A stretch of DNA of 39,031 nucleotides from NCBI GenBank assembly GCA_903844665.1, contig CAIMUS010000057.1:1-39031 (forward strand). The letters run 5' to 3'. Every line of letters begins with the position of its first letter. Position 1 is the first letter of the stretch. The notes below the pieces were generated by a model, which was not told where the DNA came from, made no database searches, and worked only from the letters and a program-made list of their open reading frames with translations. Source of the stretch: an uncultured Pseudomonadota bacterium (lineage in GTDB: Bacteria; Pseudomonadota; Gammaproteobacteria; Competibacterales; Competibacteraceae). Of this stretch, positions 21,948-30,279 are shown piece by piece. Both the position numbers and the translations under genes were made by a program.

Positions 21948-24143
21948 ATGAAGCGTCCAGGCACGTATGAGTTCGACGTCTCCGTCGTTCTAAATCTGCA
22001 CCGGGAGGCAGTCTACGTCGTCCGCACTCTCCGCTCCCTCAGCGAGGCGGCGAGCTATGCGTCGAATTGTGGGCTCCATGTAGAACTGGTGATCGTCTTC
22101 GACCGGTCGGACGACGCAACCCGTGCCGTAACTGAGTCGGCGGACAAGTTTGGTTTTGAGCGGGTGACTTCCATCGAGGTTGATCACGGATCTCTTGGCC
22201 TGTCCAGGAATTCTGGGATTGCTGTGGCGAGCGGGGAGTATTTATGGTTAGCCGATGCCGACGACCTGGTGTCGTTCAACTGCATAGAGCGCATGCATTT
22301 GGTTGCGCAGACCGAGGAGAAAACGGTGGTTATCCCGGAGTATTTGTTGGCGTTCGGGGTTGATTATTTTGTCCTCCGTTATTTCGATGATGCGGTGGTA
22401 GAGAGCGCTGACTTCGTATACGGGCACCCATATACTCTCCGCTTCATCCGCAGGAATGCCTTCGAGAATCTTCAATTTTTGGATCTTCGGCTCTCCAAGG
22501 GCTTTGCTTACGAAGACTGGCACCTGAATTGCGAGCTACGCGCTCGTGGCTATCGCTTCCGGATCGCGCCAAAGACCCTGTTTTTCTACCGGCAAAGAGA
22601 AGGAAGCCTGCTGAGACAGGCTAATGCGATGTCGGTTCGGCAGATTCCCCATTCCACGCTATTTGATCCCAACCACTTCGTCCGCATCGTGGAGGCGGAA
22701 AGACTGGCGCGTAACGAAGTTGACTTCCTGCGTCGGCGGGCCGAAGCGCGAATCTGCGTGCCTCGCGATGAACTGTTGGGAGACGCAACGTCCATGGAAC
22801 TCGTGACGGCTGCGGTGCAGATCGACCCGGGCATCAACCTGTACATGATCGAGCGGGGAAGCAATTGGACCAACGTCTTCCCGGATCAGCACTGGGGCCA
22901 CAGCTTTTTCGATGTATGCAGGCTCGTCAGATCCGAGAAGTTCACGGATGTGTTCCTACTCCCCTGGCTAATTGCTGGAGGGGCTGACCGCTTCATCCTC
23001 GACGTAATGACCTCTCTTCAGGAGTTGGAAGCTTCGGCGAACTTTCTTGTGATCTCGGGCGAGTCCATCGCCAAGTATGCCAAGCATACCTGGTTGCACA
23101 AACTCCCGAAGCAGTCAGTCTTCCTGGATATATACAACTTCTTTCCCTCGCTCTCGGAAGATGAGCGCGACCTGCTCGCCCTGCGTACGATCCTTGCGTG
23201 CGGCGATGGGGTGCGGCTGCATCTGAAACAAAGTGGCTTCGTGAATCGCATAATCAATAAGTTTTCTCATTGCCTGGGCGCGTTCAAAGCGATATTTTAT
23301 CGCTTCTCCGATCAACGCTACGTCCGTGGTGGCGAAGTTTTTGAACTCGGCTGGGGTTTCGACTTCATTTCTAATCACCTACCGCAACTTGGGCTGCTCG
23401 TCACGGATCACGAGCGAATCGCGAACAGTGATCGGCTGAGATTTGGAGTGGAACAGCAGAAGTGGCAATGTCTCTATGCAAAGTTCCTTTCCAAGCCCCC
23501 ACGTGGGGATGTCAAACCTTCAATGCGCCTGCTTTGGGTATCCCGGGTTTGCGCTGAGAAACGTCCGAAGCTCCTGGCGGGCATCGCGTCCGTTGCCTCG
23601 CGTTTGCTGCCGGGCATCTCGATTGATGCTTATGGAGCCCCTGAAAGCGGCGTGGATCTCAGCACAACCTTTGGTGGCGCCGAGGCATTGCGCTACAGGG
23701 GCAAGTTCCATGACTTCGACGAATTGAAACCCGAGGCGTACGACGCATTGATTTACACCACTCGCTTCGACGGGCTTCCGATTGTGGTCCTCGAGGCTAT
23801 GAGTTGGGGGCTACCCGTCATCGCGCCGGACGTGGGGGGGCTGGCTGAGACCGTGATGGACGGAAAGACGGGCTACCTCTTACCTGACCTCCAAGATGAC
23901 GACGCCCTGTGCGCTGCTTACGCGCAGGCGATTCAGAGGCTTTATGAGGACTGGAGCGCGACAATGGCCATGGGGCAAGCCGCGCAGGAACTTATTCGTC
24001 AACGACATAGCCCTGGCGCCTACAAACGCCGGGTAGCCGAGATATTTCTAGAGGAGCAGAAAGCGATACGTGCACCCTTGCTTGGTAAGGAGGTAGGGAG
24101 CCACATCGATGAAGTCTTGCTGTCTCATGACAAGGGTGTTTAA
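21948..24143 (+). CDS. GT2-GT4 bifunctional glycosyltransferase, tandem copy 1
   Basis: A 731-residue protein. The start ATG 21948 is chosen by alignment with copy 2; a TTG at 21942 would add two residues. The N-terminal part (about 1-260) is a GT2-like GT-A domain: DVSVVLNLHREAVYVVRTL, VELVIVFDRSDDATRAV and GEYLWLADADDLVS with the metal-binding DADD. The C-terminal part (about 520-700) is a GT4 domain: MRLLWVSRVCAEKRPKLL, ALIYTTRFDGLPIVVLEAMS with the E-x7-E region, and GLPVIAPDVGGLAETV. The middle segment (about 300-500) is similar in both copies and has no family I can name. It probably adds two sugars to a growing chain. Expressed in the same direction as copy 2, two bases away. GC-rich compared with 19-21 kb. 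Confidence 0.85.
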   Translation: MKRPGTYEFDVSVVLNLHREAVYVVRTLRSLSEAASYASNCGLHVELVIVFDRSDDATRAVTESADKFGFERVTSIEVDHGSLGLSRNSGIAVASGEYLWLADADDLVSFNCIERMHLVAQTEEKTVVIPEYLLAFGVDYFVLRYFDDAVVESADFVYGHPYTLRFIRRNAFENLQFLDLRLSKGFAYEDWHLNCELRARGYRFRIAPKTLFFYRQREGSLLRQANAMSVRQIPHSTLFDPNHFVRIVEAERLARNEVDFLRRRAEARICVPRDELLGDATSMELVTAAVQIDPGINLYMIERGSNWTNVFPDQHWGHSFFDVCRLVRSEKFTDVFLLPWLIAGGADRFILDVMTSLQELEASANFLVISGESIAKYAKHTWLHKLPKQSVFLDIYNFFPSLSEDERDLLALRTILACGDGVRLHLKQSGFVNRIINKFSHCLGAFKAIFYRFSDQRYVRGGEVFELGWGFDFISNHLPQLGLLVTDHERIANSDRLRFGVEQQKWQCLYAKFLSKPPRGDVKPSMRLLWVSRVCAEKRPKLLAGIASVASRLLPGISIDAYGAPESGVDLSTTFGGAEALRYRGKFHDFDELKPEAYDALIYTTRFDGLPIVVLEAMSWGLPVIAPDVGGLAETVMDGKTGYLLPDLQDDDALCAAYAQAIQRLYEDWSATMAMGQAAQELIRQRHSPGAYKRRVAEIFLEEQKAIRAPLLGKEVGSHIDEVLLSHDKGV

Positions 24144-24145
24144 GT

Positions 24146-26266
24146 ATGAGGCGTCCAGACAAGTATGAGTTCGACGTCTCCGTCATTCTAAATCTTCACC
24201 GTGAGGCGATCTACGTCGTCCGCACTCTCCGCTCCCTCAGCGAGGCGGCGAGCTATGCGTCGCAGTGTGGATTCCGAGTAGAACTGGTGATCGTCTTCGA
24301 CCAGTCGGACGACGCAACCCGGTCTGCAGCCGAGGCGGCAGAAAAGTTTGGTTTTGATCGGGTGACTTCCATTGAGGTTGAACACGGATCTCTCGGCCTG
24401 TCTCGAAACTCCGGGATCGCCGTGGCGAGTGGCGAGTATGTGTGGCTGGTCGATGCCGACGACTTGGTGTCATCCAACTGCATAGAGCGTATGCATTTGG
24501 TCGCGCAGACCGAAGAGAGGGTGACCGTTTTCCCGGAGTATTTGTTGGCGTTCGGAGTTGCTTACTTTGTCACCCGGCATTTCGATGATTCGGTGGTCGA
24601 GACCGCGGACTTCGTTTATGGGCACCCATACATCTCCCATCTCTTCATCCGCAAGGACGCTTTCGAGAACCTGCAATTTTCGGATCTGCGACTTTCCAAG
24701 GGCTTTGCCTACGAAGACTGGCACCTGAATTGCGAGCTACGCGCTCGCGGCTATCGCTTCCGGATCGCGCCAAAGACCGTGTTCTTCTATCGCCAAAGAG
24801 AGGGAAGTTTGCTGAAACAGGCCAATGCGATTTCGGTTCGACAGATTCCCCACTCCACGCTATTTGAGCCCAACCACTTTGTGCGCACCGTGGAGGTGGA
24901 AAGACTGGCGCGTAATGAAGTTGACTTCCTGCGCCGACGGGCAGATGCGCGAGCTAGCCTTCCTCGCGATGAATTGTTGGGAGATGCAACATGCATGAAA
25001 CTTGTGGCGGCCGCGGTGCAGATCGACCCGGGCATTAACCTAAACATGATCGAGCGGGGAGGCAACTGGATCAACGTCTTCCCGGATCAACACTGGGGTC
25101 ACAGCTTTTTCGATGTCTGCAGGCTTGTGGGGACCGAGAAGTTCACTGATATAGTCCTGCTCCCCGGGCTATCCGAGGGAGGGGGCGAGCGCTTCATCCT
25201 CGATGTGATGACCTCTCTCCACGAGTTGGAAGCTTCCGTGAACTTTCTTGTGATCTCGGGCGAGTCCCACGCCAAGCATACTTGGCTACATAAGCTCCCA
25301 AATCAGGCAGTTTTCCTAGACCTGTACAACTCATTTCCAAGGCTCACGGAAGATGAACGAGACCAGATCACCCTGCGCACGATCCTTTCTTGCGCTTGCG
25401 GTGATGGTACGCGCCTCCATTTGAAACCAAGTTGGTTCGCGCATCGTCTATTCAACAAGTTTTCTCATTGCCTGGGCGCGCTTAAAACCATATATTATCG
25501 CTTCTGCGATTGGCGCTACGTCCTTGGTGGCGAAATTTTCGAAGTTGGATCGGGCTTCGACATCATTTCTACTCAGCTCCCGCAGTTTTGGCTGCTCGTC
25601 ACGGATCACGAGCGGATCGCGATCACTGATCGGCGACGCTTTGGGCTTGAACAGCGGAAGTGGCAGTGCCTCTATGCAAAGTTCCTTTCCAAGCCGCCCC
25701 ATGGGGATGTTCAATCCACAATGCGCCTGTTGTGGGCGTCTCGGGTATGCGCTCAGAAACGTCCGGAAATCGTGATCGGCATTGCGTCCGCTGCCTCGCG
25801 TTTGCTGCCAGGCATCTCGATTGATGCTTATGGAGCACCTGAAAACGACGTGGATATCAGCGCGACCTTTGGCGGCGCCGAGGCATTACACTACAAGGGC
25901 GCGTATCTCGACTTCGATGACTTGAAACCCGAGGCGTACGACGCCTTTATTTACACCACCCGCTTCGATGGGCTTCCGAATGTGGTCCTCGAGGCCATGA
26001 GTTGGGGGCTACCCGTCATCGCGCCGGACGTGGGCGGGCTGGCTGAGGCCGTGATGGACGGAAAGACCGGCTACCTCTTACCCGACCTCCAAGATGACGA
26101 CGCCATGTGCGCCGCTTACGCACAGGCGATTCAGAAGCTGTATCAGGACTGGAGCGCGACATTGGCCATGGGGCAAGCCGCGCAGGAACTTGTGCGTCAG
26201 CGCCATAGCCCGGACGCCTACAGACGCCGGGTCGCCGCGATATTTCTAGAGGAGCAGACGGTATGA
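24146..26266 (+). CDS. GT2-GT4 bifunctional glycosyltransferase, tandem copy 2
   Basis: A 706-residue paralogue of the preceding gene, alike over the whole length at the DNA and protein level (for example YEFDVSVILNLHREAIYVV, then GFAYEDWHLNCELRARGYRF in both). The GT2 DADD (WLVDADDLVSSN) and the GT4 block (YTTRFDGLPNVVLEAMSWGL, PVIAPDVGGLAEAV) are intact. Differences cluster in the middle segment (GLSEGGGERFILDVM against IAGGADRFILDVM, and the loss of a few residues near SHAKHTW). It ends at IFLEEQTV and lacks the 26-residue tail of copy 1. The stop overlaps the next methyltransferase gene by ATGA, so translation is coupled. The two copies may differ in donor or linkage. Confidence 0.85.
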   Translation: MRRPDKYEFDVSVILNLHREAIYVVRTLRSLSEAASYASQCGFRVELVIVFDQSDDATRSAAEAAEKFGFDRVTSIEVEHGSLGLSRNSGIAVASGEYVWLVDADDLVSSNCIERMHLVAQTEERVTVFPEYLLAFGVAYFVTRHFDDSVVETADFVYGHPYISHLFIRKDAFENLQFSDLRLSKGFAYEDWHLNCELRARGYRFRIAPKTVFFYRQREGSLLKQANAISVRQIPHSTLFEPNHFVRTVEVERLARNEVDFLRRRADARASLPRDELLGDATCMKLVAAAVQIDPGINLNMIERGGNWINVFPDQHWGHSFFDVCRLVGTEKFTDIVLLPGLSEGGGERFILDVMTSLHELEASVNFLVISGESHAKHTWLHKLPNQAVFLDLYNSFPRLTEDERDQITLRTILSCACGDGTRLHLKPSWFAHRLFNKFSHCLGALKTIYYRFCDWRYVLGGEIFEVGSGFDIISTQLPQFWLLVTDHERIAITDRRRFGLEQRKWQCLYAKFLSKPPHGDVQSTMRLLWASRVCAQKRPEIVIGIASAASRLLPGISIDAYGAPENDVDISATFGGAEALHYKGAYLDFDDLKPEAYDAFIYTTRFDGLPNVVLEAMSWGLPVIAPDVGGLAEAVMDGKTGYLLPDLQDDDAMCAAYAQAIQKLYQDWSATLAMGQAAQELVRQRHSPDAYRRRVAAIFLEEQTV

Positions 26267-27750
26267 CTGTGGAGCGTCTTCATTTCGGCCATGGGGCAGA
26301 ACCGCTTAACGCGATGGATGCAGCCGAACACTTTGTGAGATACGCCGCCGCGAAGGGGCTGGCGCCGGGAAGGCGCGTGCTGGACATCGCCTGCGGAGAA
26401 GGCTACGGATCCTGGCTCCTGAGAGAGTGGGGCGCCAGCGAGGTTGTCGGCGTCGATGTGTCCGATGAGGCGATTGCTGCCGCAAATACCCAATTCGCGC
26501 GGGAGGGAGTGCGCTTTCTCCTCAGCGATGCGAGCCGTGTCTGCGATCTGCTTGGCGAGGAACGCTTCGATCTCATCGTCTGTTTCGAAACCATCGAGCA
26601 CGTCCCAGACCCCGCCTCACTCTTACGAGCGATCAGGTTGCTCGCCTCGCCCGAAGCGATCATTCTGGTGAGCTGCCCAAACGATCATGTTGCGACAGAG
26701 CCGGGAGAGAGTAACCCGTTCCATCTGCGAAAATACACATTCGCGGAGTTCAAGTCCCTGGCCGAATCCTGCCTCGACCCGGCCCAGGCCTGGCTGTTGG
26801 GCGCCAATGCTCAAGGCTTTGCCCTTATTCAGGAAGGGTATGCTCTGGCCGAACAAATCTGGACCGACCCAGCGGCATTTCTCAAGTCTGAGATGCTGCA
26901 TGCCGCCTATGTTCTACCAAGCCAGGTCAACATCCGCCCTGCCATCGACACAGTGTTATTCTACATGGGCGTTTGGGGTACTACGGACATCGCTCCTTTG
27001 GCCGCAGTATCGATGCAGTCCTACGCCGCCTTCATCGAGTCTTGGCGTGCCATAGAATGGTTCAGGGCGCAGTTAGCCGAGGCGGACGTGCGCCTGGCCG
27101 ACACCAAGACCCAGCTTGATGGAGCGCTAGAGCAGCTCGCGGGAGTTAATGAAAGACTGGCTGAAAAAGAGGCACAACTTGCTAAGCTGCATACCGAGCA
27201 TGAGATCGCGTGCAGCAAGGCTGGAGATCTCCAGAGGGAGTTGGCCGAGGCGGACGTGCGCCTGGCCGACACCAAGACTCAGCTTGATGGAGCGCTAGCT
27301 CAGCTCGCGGGAGTTAATGAAAGACTGGCTGAAAAAGAGGCTCAACTCGCTAAGTTGAATACCGAACATGAGTTCGCGTGCAGCAAGGCTGGAGATCTCC
27401 AGAGGGAGGTTGATCGTCTGCGCCGCAGATTGTTTGCGCTCAACGACATCGTGGCCGCTCTTGGGACCGAGCAATCGCGTTGGCATGAGGCGCAAGCCCG
27501 AGCGGACGAGGCCATTCGATTACGGGACGAAAAGGAGGCTGAACTGCAACGCATGCAAGCCCGAGCGGACGAGGCCATTCGATTACGGGACGAAAAGGAG
27601 GCTGAACTGCAACGCATCTTAGCCTCTCGGGGACGCCGCCTTCTGGACGCGCTCTATTACCGTCTTTATCGAATCCCGTATCTGGGTGGTCTAATGAACT
27701 CGATTCGTCGTGTTGTAGGAAAGGGACTTAGATGGATTCGCGGTCGATGA
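26263..27750 (+). CDS. SAM methyltransferase with long C-terminal coiled coil (WbdD-like architecture)
   Basis: A 495-residue protein. Residues about 15-220 are a class I methyltransferase: RVLDIACGEGYGSWLL, VVGVDVSDEAIAAA, FDLIVCFETIEHVPDP and ESNPFHLRKYTFAEF. From about 265 to 440 the chain is a coiled coil built of a 56-residue unit repeated twice (27073-27240 and 27241-27408) and a 21-residue unit repeated twice (27493-27555 and 27556-27618); 56 and 21 are 8 and 3 heptads. The C-terminus is basic and amphipathic (ALYYRLYRIPYLGGLMNSIR) and may bind the membrane. In E. coli O9a, WbdD joins a capping methyltransferase to a coiled coil that measures chain length. This protein has no kinase domain. 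A role as cap and ruler is inference. It overlaps the genes on both sides or nearly so. Confidence 0.85.
   Translation: MTVERLHFGHGAEPLNAMDAAEHFVRYAAAKGLAPGRRVLDIACGEGYGSWLLREWGASEVVGVDVSDEAIAAANTQFAREGVRFLLSDASRVCDLLGEERFDLIVCFETIEHVPDPASLLRAIRLLASPEAIILVSCPNDHVATEPGESNPFHLRKYTFAEFKSLAESCLDPAQAWLLGANAQGFALIQEGYALAEQIWTDPAAFLKSEMLHAAYVLPSQVNIRPAIDTVLFYMGVWGTTDIAPLAAVSMQSYAAFIESWRAIEWFRAQLAEADVRLADTKTQLDGALEQLAGVNERLAEKEAQLAKLHTEHEIACSKAGDLQRELAEADVRLADTKTQLDGALAQLAGVNERLAEKEAQLAKLNTEHEFACSKAGDLQREVDRLRRRLFALNDIVAALGTEQSRWHEAQARADEAIRLRDEKEAELQRMQARADEAIRLRDEKEAELQRILASRGRRLLDALYYRLYRIPYLGGLMNSIRRVVGKGLRWIRGR
27073..27408 (+). repeat. 2 x 168-bp direct repeat encoding 8-heptad coiled-coil units
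   Basis: Units 27073-27240 and 27241-27408 differ at only a handful of bases. Each encodes 56 residues starting LAEADVRLADTKTQL and ending ACSKAGDLQRE. The length is a whole number of heptads and of codons, so gain or loss of a unit keeps both the reading frame and the coiled-coil register. Confidence 0.9.
27493..27618 (+). repeat. 2 x 63-bp direct repeat encoding 3-heptad coiled-coil units
   Basis: Units 27493-27555 and 27556-27618 are identical except for the last base. Each encodes QARADEAIRLRDEKEAELQR plus one residue (21 residues, three heptads). Near identity at the DNA level points to recent duplication. Confidence 0.9.
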
Positions 27751-27848
27751 GTGTTCGTATCTGGGAGGCTTTGTGCGTGGCCCAAAACGAAAATTGCGTC
27801 TTGATGGATATACTTGACATAGCTACGATTAACAGCAGGAAAACCTCC

Positions 27849-28676
27849 ATGAATCTCACCGAAAATCGTGTCTTTGCGGATTACTTCAACTTTCTCGTTT
27901 CCTCTGGAGGACAGCAACTTTCACGGGCGATCTCCCTCTGGCGCTCGGGTGTCGAGTCCGAAGGTGACTTCTGGTCGCGCTGGTTCGAAACCAAGGGACT
28001 CGAATGGCCGGAAGACTATGCCATCCGAATCAGACCTGCACCGCTCGCGCCTTGGCTCGCGGAACTGCTTCCCAAACAGCACGGATCTGAGGTGGCTAAG
28101 ATTCTCGACGTCGGTGCAGGTCCCATCACGAAGGCAGGAACATTTCTCCCGGATCGACCGATCGAGGTAGTGGCGTGTGATCCACTCGCTCGGGTCTACG
28201 ACAAGATCATCGAACGCTGTGGTGTAAAGGTACCTCTGAGAACCGTCTTCTCGTTCGCTGAGGATCTAAGCGCTCGGTTTGAAGAGTCATCGTTTGACCT
28301 CGTATGCTGCACGAATGCTCTGGATCACTCGATCGAACCCGCCTGGGGCATTCTGGAGATGCTGATCGTTGTCAAGAAGGGAGGATTCGTATTTTTAAGC
28401 CACCGCCGCAACGAGGCCGAGTTTGAAAACTATGCGGGCCTACATCAGTGGAACTTGGATGAGGCTGACGGCGACTTCATCGTCTGGACTAAGGAGCGGA
28501 CGATCAACATTTCGGAGCTCACGGGCGGGTTTGCGGATATTCAATGCAGCGTTTCCGGTGACGGGCTCACCACTCGGATCAGAAAGACCAATAATATACC
28601 AATCGATTCAAACAGTTACCACCGAAAGTTAAGGGCCGCACTCCTCAATGCCTTGATTGATGATAGCGGCAGGTGA
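27849..28676 (+). CDS. SAM-dependent methyltransferase
   Basis: A 275-residue protein from ATG 27849, chosen because aggaaa lies nine bases upstream and the conserved sequence begins here (NRVFADYFNFLVSSGGQQ). The open frame extends to ATG 27747, which would overlap the preceding stop (ATGA) and add 34 residues without similarity; the true start is uncertain. The N-terminal part has LSRAISLWRSGVESEGDFW and WFETKGLEWPEDY, then motif I AKILDVGAGPITKAGTFL, the acidic beta-2 end VVACDPLARVYD, FDLVCCTNALDHSIEP and VVKKGGFVFLSHRRNEAE. The substrate is unknown; glycan methylation is likely from context. It lies between the two coiled-coil methyltransferase genes and is followed by a MITE-like insertion. 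Confidence 0.8.
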   Translation: MNLTENRVFADYFNFLVSSGGQQLSRAISLWRSGVESEGDFWSRWFETKGLEWPEDYAIRIRPAPLAPWLAELLPKQHGSEVAKILDVGAGPITKAGTFLPDRPIEVVACDPLARVYDKIIERCGVKVPLRTVFSFAEDLSARFEESSFDLVCCTNALDHSIEPAWGILEMLIVVKKGGFVFLSHRRNEAEFENYAGLHQWNLDEADGDFIVWTKERTINISELTGGFADIQCSVSGDGLTTRIRKTNNIPIDSNSYHRKLRAALLNALIDDSGR

Positions 28677-28796
28677 AAGTGTACTAATTTTGTTGTTTGC
28701 AACTTCAAACAGAAATATCAAACTCACAACGATTCACAAACGATCCGATGACAATATCATGCATTCGTTCTAATTTTGAGAAACAGATGGTTTTAC

Positions 28797-28888
28797 GGTA
28801 GTGTTCCGAAAGTGTTGTTGATTGTATGAAGAAGAGGATTGATCCAAGCGCCTCCAGTCTGCCACAACAACACTTCTGGAACACTACC
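28797..28888. mobile_element. 92-bp MITE-like element with 24-bp terminal inverted repeats and 8-bp target duplication
   Basis: The ends are ggtagtgttccgaaagtgtt at 28797 and, as reverse complement of the right end, ggtagtgttccagaagtgtt; 23 of 24 positions pair (arms 28797-28820 and 28865-28888). The 8-base sequence ggttttac flanks both sides directly (28789-28796 and 28889-28896), as expected for a target site duplication. The interior of about 44 bases has no coding capacity. It must have been moved by a transposase encoded elsewhere. It fills the 295-base gap between two methyltransferase genes; the rest of the gap shows nothing. Confidence 0.85.
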
Positions 28889-28971
28889 GGTTTTACGAGC
28901 AATCCGATTAATTCGAGTGCGTAGGGTCGAGTGCTTACGCTCTATTTTTTGAGTATGTTGCTTGCCAATAA

Positions 28972-30279
28972 ATGATAATACATGAGCGTTTTACCCTGAG
29001 TGACATTGACTGGCCGGAATTCCTGTTTCACATGCAACGCTATGCGCTGGCCCAGCGCTTCGCTCGCGGATTACAGGTGCTTGATTGCGCTTGTGGTGAG
29101 GGATACGGCACAGCTTACATAGCACAGGAGGCGGTGCATGTCACGGGTCTGGACATATCCATAGAGGCCATCACGCAATGTCGGGAAACTTTCATCGGGG
29201 TCGATAACATCGATTTCCAGATTGCCGACATGGCGCACATTCCGTTCCCCGAAGCTTCGTTCGATCTGGTTGTTTGTTTCGAGGCAATCGAACACATCGA
29301 TGCCGACAAGCAGGACCGGGCTCTTGCCGAAATGCGGCGTGTGCTAAAGCCGGAAGGAATCCTGCTGATCTCGACCCCGGATCGACTGGTCGGTGAAAAG
29401 CGCGGATATGCCAATCCATTCCATGTCGCCGAGATGACGATCACCGAGTTCTCCGAAAAGCTCGGTCGACATTTCCCCCATGTCGCTCTGTATAGTCAGG
29501 AACTGAACATGGTATCGGCGATGTGGTCTCTCGATACGAACGGGCAATCCGAAGGTATAGGCGAATGGATCGACCAGACCATACTCGAAGCGGATCGCAG
29601 CTTGCGCCCGATGGCTGGTAACAATGCCTTCTACTATGTCTTTGCAATCTGCAGTTCGAACCCGATCACGTTGCCGCATGCACACTATTTCTCATCGTAT
29701 CGGCGTGAACCAGCCCAGCAACTGTGGAACCGCATCGATGCCGCCGAGCAAAGGCTCCAGCAAGAAGTGGTTGAGTTACAGCGGCAACTGGTGGCAGCGG
29801 ATGAGCGGGCAGCCAATGCGGATCAAACGGCTTCCCGCCTGCGTGAGCAGTTCCTGATCGCGGAAAAGAATAACACAATGCTCGCGCGCGAGATTGTTGC
29901 CCTTGAACGGAATCGCGCCGAACTCGGCGAGGTACGCCAACAGCTCGACGCCACCTGTGCTGAACTCGGCGAGGTACGCCAACAGCTCGACGCCACCTGT
30001 GCTGAACTCGGCGAGGTACGCCAACAGCTCGACGCCACCTGTGCCGAACTCGGCGAGGTACGCCAACAGTTCGACGCCACCTGTGCCGAACTCGGCGAGG
30101 TACGCCAACAGCTCGACGCGGCTCGTGATCGGCTGCAGGTGACCGAGGCATTTTACGGATCGCGAGTGGGGCGCCTGGCACGACGGTATTACGCCATTTA
30201 CGATACGCCCCTAATAGGAGCAGTGATGCGCGCGATGCGCGCGGTCGTTCGAACTCTGCGTCCTGGACACGCACGATGA
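28972..30279 (+). CDS. SAM methyltransferase with C-terminal coiled coil made of 14-residue repeats
   Basis: A 435-residue protein. The methyltransferase part (about 1-225) shows LQVLDCACGEGYGTAYIAQE, VTGLDISIEAITQCR, FDLVVCFEAIEHIDADKQDR, KPEGILLISTPDR and YANPFHVAEMTITEF, close in type to the protein at 26263. From about 250 a coiled coil follows; residues 316-385 consist of five units of AELGEVRQQLDATC (two heptads each). The C-terminus (YGSRVGRLARRYYAIYDTPL, then IGAVMRAMRAVVRTLR) matches the end of the 26263 protein in pattern (SRGRRLL..YY..Y..P..G..M...R.VV). The two proteins therefore share one design with different ruler segments. Its stop overlaps the next frame by ATGA. Confidence 0.85.
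   Translation: MIIHERFTLSDIDWPEFLFHMQRYALAQRFARGLQVLDCACGEGYGTAYIAQEAVHVTGLDISIEAITQCRETFIGVDNIDFQIADMAHIPFPEASFDLVVCFEAIEHIDADKQDRALAEMRRVLKPEGILLISTPDRLVGEKRGYANPFHVAEMTITEFSEKLGRHFPHVALYSQELNMVSAMWSLDTNGQSEGIGEWIDQTILEADRSLRPMAGNNAFYYVFAICSSNPITLPHAHYFSSYRREPAQQLWNRIDAAEQRLQQEVVELQRQLVAADERAANADQTASRLREQFLIAEKNNTMLAREIVALERNRAELGEVRQQLDATCAELGEVRQQLDATCAELGEVRQQLDATCAELGEVRQQFDATCAELGEVRQQLDAARDRLQVTEAFYGSRVGRLARRYYAIYDTPLIGAVMRAMRAVVRTLRPGHAR
29917..30126 (+). repeat. 5 x 42-bp direct repeat encoding 2-heptad coiled-coil units
   Basis: Five consecutive 42-base units (starts 29917, 29959, 30001, 30043, 30085), each opening gccgaactcggcgaggtacg or a one-base variant (gct for gcc). The first four encode AELGEVRQQLDATC (one has F for L); the last ends in DAAR. 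Differences between units are single bases, so the array is young and could change unit number readily. Confidence 0.95.

Noticed and set aside
29917-30126. Regular 42-bp repeats as a CRISPR array
   Set aside because: The units are directly adjacent without spacers and encode an in-frame 14-residue coiled-coil unit.
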